Part shown: in pieces, positions 29,844-34,898 of the stretch
Numbering within the stretch: position 1 is the stretch's first letter
Layout of the letters: every line of letters begins with the position of its first letter
Assembly: GCA_900128565.1 (NCBI GenBank)
Contig: LT635948.1
Location: 1-34,898 of the forward strand
Source of the DNA: Stramenopiles sp. TOSAG23-6
Lineage: Eukaryota > Sar
Direction: 5' to 3'
Length of the DNA: 34,898 nt
Position numbers and translations under genes: made by a program
Notes under the pieces: model-generated
Database searches by the model: none
Told to the model about the DNA's origin: nothing
The model's input: only the letters and a program-made list of their open reading frames with translations

Positions 29844-30120
29844 CGAAATACTACTATTGTATTTTAAAAGTACATAAACACAAAAATAGTCTACTTGGTT
29901 TAGTTATCTAGTCTATATAAGTATACGTATATACGAGACTCTAGTCTAGAAGCTTACTTGAGTAGCAAATATAGCGTGGTCAAAGCAGCAGTTACAAAAC
30001 GTTACAAGTGAAATTTGACCAACAGGACTTACCACCTAATAACAAAGGTAAAAGTGACTTGAAAATTTGTAGCTCACTGTGTAGAGACTATTGTGAAACA
30101 TTTCTTAAAAATATTTAATC
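29844..30120. promoter_or_regulatory. Divergent promoter region, mirror of 4779..5055
   Basis: 277 bases with the mirrored TAGACTAGA direct repeats (read as TCTAGTCTA here). Confidence 0.38.
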
Positions 30121-31905
30121 ATGTCCTACTCTCAACCGCGACGGAGAAAAAAGCGTTCGCTTGCAAGTGAGTTAAGGTATAAGAAAGTGTACGAAGCCGA
30201 AGTTCCGAAAACAAGATTACTAGACACTCGAAACGCTTTTACATTAACACCAGTCACAGACCCGAAGAAAAAGGTACTCCAAGCACGACAGAAAGCAGCT
30301 GGAAAGCCAATACAAGAAGTAATCGTTGAAAAAGAAATCAAAGAGAATATCATCGATCCTCCTGTAGTTAAGCAAGTATTGGAAGAACTTGAGGATGCCA
30401 TGGCCAATATGGGACCTTCACGAGATCCAGCAGAGACAAATCCAACCCTTATTGGTGAACATTCTATTTATAAGTTTGTAAAAGGTATGAATGATACACA
30501 GAGAGAAGATGCAGCTCAACGTGTTCGTTCAAGAATTGGACTAATAGTTGAAGCTTTACGGCGTAAATGCTCTGAAGTACACAAAGCTATGGATCGTAAA
30601 GGTGTTTTTCATACTACAGCAAACCGAAAAAGAAGTGAAACAATACTTCAAGTTGAATTAAGAAAACTTCGACTTGATGTTATTGAAGCAGATGTATTAG
30701 AAGAGATGCATTATGAAAGTAATATAGATTCGAAAGACAGTAATAATGATGCAGCACCATTTAATGCAAATGAACATTTAAAAACTGTACGGCATCGATG
30801 GCCTACTTCAAAGCCAATAGTTATGCCTCCTCCTGATGAAGTAGAAAATCGATGGAAACAACAAACTGCAGGTTTTGCAAATCACATACGCACTCGAGCT
30901 CTTGGAACTGCTGTCACTCATCGACCGTTAGTATTTAGAAAGGTTCGCAAAAGTCGAACTCTTGGGACATTTCTTAGTACATTAACTGAAGAAGAAAGAA
31001 TAGCAAAGGCAAAACCATGGCGAAGTAATTTTGAAAAAAGGAAAGATAAAACTCAAACGTTGGTGGATGAAAACGTAGTTGGAAATAAATCTAATACCAA
31101 ACTTGAAATAGTAGATAGTACACATAATAGAGATTTTAATGATCAAATGATAGATAATGATGAAACAGTAAATGATTCATCTCAAGAAAATTCATCAAAA
31201 AAGTCAACAACAACAAAAACAGGAATGAAAACTCCAAATCGAGCACGAGTTAAACCTTCGTATCAATCAGCAATTGAACAAATATGGAAAACACTTGAAG
31301 TTCCAATGATACAAAAGTTGACATACCTTGTCAAGTATTCAAATCCTGAACTTGCGCCATATTTGGGCGAATCTGTTACAAACTTGGGTATTGCCAGCGA
31401 GATGATTTCATCTAGAGAAACTCTTCTTCGTATGATGTACGTTTCCATGATAAATTTCAAATATTTTTTTTCGTACGAAATTCCGTACCTAACAATTTTT
31501 TTGTAAAATATTTTTTCACAATACATGCGTAGTATTCAGTCAAATCCTGAGCAAAGAAATGGACTTGAAATAGATGAAAACACAATGAAAACATTGGAAG
31601 AGCAAAATTGTTTCATTTCATCATTGGATACATTTGGTGTACCAACATTTATACGATTCGCCCAAATTGTTTGTAAATTGAGTGCAAAATTAAAATTATT
31701 TTTAGAAGAAATTCAAACTGATCTAGGAGATGTTGTTACATTTAGAGGTGGAAGTTACCTCAAAGTTCTTAAAGATTCCTTAGGTTTTGAAAACAAATGG
31801 ATGAATACAGAAAAATTAGATTGGCGAAAAGTAGGCATTCCACCTTTGTGTATTTATCATACCAACCCAACCTTACGAAGATATGGTACTCGTGTTGCTA
31901 CCTAA
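30121..31905 (+). CDS. Unknown protein with basic N-terminus, mirror copy (two exons)
   Basis: Exons 30121..31436 and 31527..31905; mirror of 2994..4778. Confidence 0.66.
31437..31526 (+). other. Intron of unknown basic-protein gene, mirror copy
   Basis: Mirror of 3373..3462. Confidence 0.78.
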
Positions 31906-32312
31906 TACATTTTGATAGTATAAAGAATAATGAAAAATAATTGAATGGTTTTTACTAACTAGAAAAATAAATTTATTCAATAAGTAAGTAAAGGTAATTT
32001 GATATAATAAAAAAATAATCACAGTTTTTTTTTCGTGTTGACCATTCTGATTTTTTTTCAAATGATTTGATGCTGTGCGCATCTTTCATTGGGATATTTT
32101 TCATCCATTATTTTTACATTTTTGTTTTTCATACCAAGTTGTATGCCAGTACGGATTTCCGTACCAAAATTGGTTGGACCAAAATCGCCGATCGGTGTTT
32201 TTTTTTCATGAATTGTTTCGCTCGCGCACGATAGGCCACGCATAGATAAGAAGCAAAAGTTCTTGGAAAAACTAGTAAGTGGAGAGAGTGAAGTAATATA
32301 TGTTCACGCAGC
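31906..32312. other. Intergenic region, mirror of 2587..2993
   Basis: 407 bases with no supported gene. The intron-like GTACGGATTTCCGTAC block lies at 32149..32164. Confidence 0.45.
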
Positions 32313-33374
32313 ATGCTTCTGTTACTCCCCGAAGATGTCGTTGTCGTGGCCATTTCCTTCCTCTGTCCACCCGAGCTCCTCTGCACTGAATCTGTGTGCA
32401 GCTACCTTCTTTCCCTACGCGAAAAGAAGCAGCTGCTCGACGAGGTCTGGGCGGCTTCACAGCTGCTCAACAGCGCACGCTCCATGTGGCTCTCTCCTTT
32501 CCTGGGCGACGATTTGTCTCCAAGGTTGCTCTACCAGCGCCTCTTTCAACTGGATCTGGACGCTTCCGCATGCACGAAAAGTCGCTATGTCGAGCCTGTC
32601 ATCCAGTTCTCGCCATCGCAAGTTTGCATCAATCCAGACAACGTCGGCTTTCTCTTGGAGCTGTCACAGTGTGACTTTGACGGCAAAGAATTGAAGAAAA
32701 CTATCTTCCGGACCAAACATGTGTTAGCCAAGGGGTGCCGAGTGCGTGCTCGGGCACAGCCACATAATGACGAGGAAACATTTCTAGAAGATGAAATAAA
32801 TAACGAACTTTGTGTTTTTGCTAGAAGCCTAGAACTTACTGACGTTGCTAGTCCTGTCCAGGGATATTGGCCTGCGGAACGCGATTGCTGTGCTCAGCCT
32901 ATTGGTTTTATGTCGTTTCGGCTGTTCTGTGTTGATTCCCAGCGGCGCAAAATTGCCGTGTTCACTCATTTTGTGAATCGGGGTCAAGAGATAGATTGCC
33001 TCTCAAGTGTTGGTGATCCTTCCTCTAGGCCGATGGAAAACTGGTACCAAAAATGCAACCTTGCAAACGGCCAAAATGCAACTTTCATGTTGCATTGCAA
33101 TTACAAATTTACTGACACCGGTCGCCATCCTTTTGGTAAGGTTGTCGGAGCTGTCGGAGAGGTCGCGCAATTTGTGTTGAGTGTCAAACTTTTGGAAGCC
33201 GGTGAGCGGCCTAACTCAGACTTTGATATTGACAATGACTGGGACTATGACAAACTCAAGCTCTTGGGTAACCGTTTAGGTGACAAACTCAACGGTGTCA
33301 ATATGAACTGGGAGGCTAATCGAAAACTTGCGATGTCCGCAATCACTGGTAACGCATCCATCAAGTGGCGCTGA
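32313..33374 (+). CDS. F-box-like GC-rich protein, mirror copy
   Basis: Mirror of 1525..2586; ends TGA at the edge of the hairpin arm. Confidence 0.68.
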   Translation: MLLLLPEDVVVVAISFLCPPELLCTESVCSYLLSLREKKQLLDEVWAASQLLNSARSMWLSPFLGDDLSPRLLYQRLFQLDLDASACTKSRYVEPVIQFSPSQVCINPDNVGFLLELSQCDFDGKELKKTIFRTKHVLAKGCRVRARAQPHNDEETFLEDEINNELCVFARSLELTDVASPVQGYWPAERDCCAQPIGFMSFRLFCVDSQRRKIAVFTHFVNRGQEIDCLSSVGDPSSRPMENWYQKCNLANGQNATFMLHCNYKFTDTGRHPFGKVVGAVGEVAQFVLSVKLLEAGERPNSDFDIDNDWDYDKLKLLGNRLGDKLNGVNMNWEANRKLAMSAITGNASIKWR

Positions 33375-33391
33375 TGGATGCGTTACCAGTG
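33344..33391. repeat. 20-bp inverted repeat over stop codon, mirror copy
   Basis: Mirror of 1508..1555; arms 33344..33363 and 33372..33391. Confidence 0.88.
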
Positions 33392-33602
33392 GGTCAAAGT
33401 CACAGTGGAGTATGTGACTGAATCTCAACTGCGTGACAAAACATGTCATCTGAAGTCAGTAAGTGGACAAGTTCTACTACCCTTGAGTACAAATGTTGTA
33501 TCTACAGTTAAAGAAGACAATGGAAACGTTTATAAAAAGATAATTGAAACGTTTTCAATAAACTTTTATTTTTTTTTCTCAAAATTGTTTTACACATTTT
33601 GA
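33375..33602 (+). other. In-frame continuation after the F-box-like stop, mirror copy
   Basis: Mirror of 1297..1524. Confidence 0.33.
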
Positions 33603-33617
33603 TAAATTTAAATCCTT

Positions 33618-34799
33618 TTATGCAATTGCAAAATATTCATCGGGGTTGTTGGATAAACACACAGATTGATAATCAGAGCAACATGTTCCTTTTTTTTCAC
33701 ATCGATGATCACATGTACATTTACCTTTTCTTCCACGAACATAATAACAACCCAAAGTTGCACAAGAATTACTACCTCCAGATGATGGCGTTGGAGGTCT
33801 ATGATGAGGTTTTGTGGAGGGTGATGCATTACATATCTTTGCATGATCAGAACAACAATTATTATATTGAACACATTTTGAATCACATTGGCATTTACCA
33901 CGTCTTCCAGTTACATAACTACAACCAAGTGTTGCACATGATCCACTGCCTGCTTTGTTTTGCCACACCGTTGCATTTGCCAGATGTATTTTGAAAAATA
34001 GTTTACACAAATATTGAGTTTGTTATAAAATGTTTTCATCGTAAAAAAATAAATTCAACATTCATGATGAAAATAAACATTTAAAAAAAAAAAATCTTTT
34101 TTGTTTTTGTTTTTTTGCTTAGGTACAAAATTTCATACGAAAAAAAAAAATAAAAATTCATGATGAAAAACATACATCCCCAGTAATAACATTTTGGTAT
34201 ACTTTAATAACTTGAGGATTTCCTGTGAGTTTCAATGTAAAATCTCTGTTCGATCGACGCCAAGCACTTGGATCATCAGAATGTGGAGTAAATGTTGCAG
34301 CGCCTCCTGGGTAATCAGAATCAGACCAATTTCCTGTACTTAATCCAAGTATTGTGAAAAATNTTTTTTTTTTTTTTTTTGGATAATAAAAAAATTCGTT
34401 AGGTACAAAATTTTCATAGTAAAACAATTAGGTAAAACATTCATTATAGATAATATACGAGTTCTTTTCCATCTACAATCCAAAACTTTTGATGGTTGTA
34501 CATATACCGATCATATTGCCATGCAGAATGAAGAACGATTCCAACCGAAACGAGTTTCTCGTAGCAAGAAGTAGCCATTTCATGTATAGTAAAAAAATAT
34601 TTTGAAAAAATATTTGTTAGGTACAAAATTTCGTATGAAAACAAAATACAAATTATAAATTATAAATTGAAATAAATCATGAAAACGTACATGATCCGTT
34701 TCATCGTAAATTGTTGCAGAGAGAAGAATGGTGAGTTTAATACCTCGTTTATGTAAATCAATTAATAATTCACATAAATGATCAGATGTAATTTGATAC
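33618..34799 (-). CDS. PLD-like protein with two somatomedin-B domains, mirror copy (5' partial)
   Basis: Exons 34799..34691, 34581..34459, 34346..34176 and 33983..33618; mirror of 100..1281. Confidence 0.78.
33984..34175 (-). other. Composite intron 3 of PLD-like gene, mirror copy
   Basis: Mirror of 724..915. Confidence 0.72.
34347..34458 (-). other. Intron 2 of PLD-like gene, mirror copy
   Basis: Mirror of 441..552; uncalled base at 34363. Confidence 0.78.
34582..34690 (-). other. Intron 1 of PLD-like gene, mirror copy
   Basis: Mirror of 209..317. Confidence 0.77.
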
Positions 34800-34814
34800 A
34801 TGTATTGTGAAAAA

Positions 34815-34856
<42 letters not shown>

Positions 34857-34898
34857 AATGGTTTGGGACAAAATTCCGGGCGAAAAAAAAATTAAAAA
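34800..34898 (-). other. Partial intron at the contig end, mirror copy
   Basis: Mirror of 1..99, including the 32-base homopolymer at 34818..34849. Confidence 0.57.

Larger units (their letters stand above)
17450..34898 (-). repeat. Right arm of whole-window perfect inverted repeat (probable artefact)
   Basis: Exact reverse complement of 1..17449, including the ambiguous bases at 26908, 26910, 26919, 26922 and 34363. Ambiguous calls would not be expected to mirror exactly if this were independently sequenced DNA. It is most likely the same sequence written twice by the assembler, or a fold-back amplification chimera. Confidence 0.97.

Overview
The window is one 17,449-base eukaryotic segment followed by its exact reverse complement: base i pairs with base 34899-i over the whole length, with the fold between 17449 and 17450. 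The five uncalled bases of the left half (536, 7977, 7980, 7989, 7991) recur at the mirrored positions (34363, 26922, 26919, 26910, 26908). This argues strongly that the second half is an assembly or amplification fold-back and not a second locus. Real gene content is therefore that of one half; every right-half entry is the mirror of a left-half entry.

The organism is a unicellular eukaryote with an AT-rich, compact nuclear genome. The evidence is coatomer epsilon, an EHD-type dynamin-like GTPase, a mitochondrial carrier, MYND, Sel1 and ankyrin-like proteins, short introns, no operons, and convergent or divergent single genes about 100-400 bases apart. The W-[LV]-R-S-Q-N-P-P-C-P-W repeat protein resembles repeat families common in protists such as stramenopiles and in giant viruses, but I cannot place the lineage. 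No tRNA, rRNA or CRISPR was seen.

Left half, in order: phospholipase D-like gene with two somatomedin-B domains (+, 5' end missing); GC-rich F-box-like gene (-); unknown basic protein (-); unknown protein with a possible SAM-like start (+); TPR-like protein (+); coatomer epsilon (-); Sel1-repeat/MYND protein (+); METTL21-like methyltransferase (-); mitochondrial carrier (+); EHD-like GTPase with an N-terminal coiled coil (-); an orphan WD40 fragment (+); and a 14-repeat ankyrin-like gene (-) cut by the fold. The genes are mostly housekeeping or membrane-traffic functions and do not form an obvious pathway.

The most interesting signal is the introns. Nine introns in six unrelated genes share one architecture: a GTAYRT-like start, often followed by TTTTCATCATGAAT; an internal TACGAAATTTTGTACCTAAC block; a T-rich tract almost free of AG; and an end at CACAATAC plus two bases instead of AG. 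Conserved protein spacing in three families (EHD, mitochondrial carrier, PLD) fixes the boundaries and excludes an AG 3' splice site. They look like a recently multiplied, introner-like family with non-canonical 3' ends.
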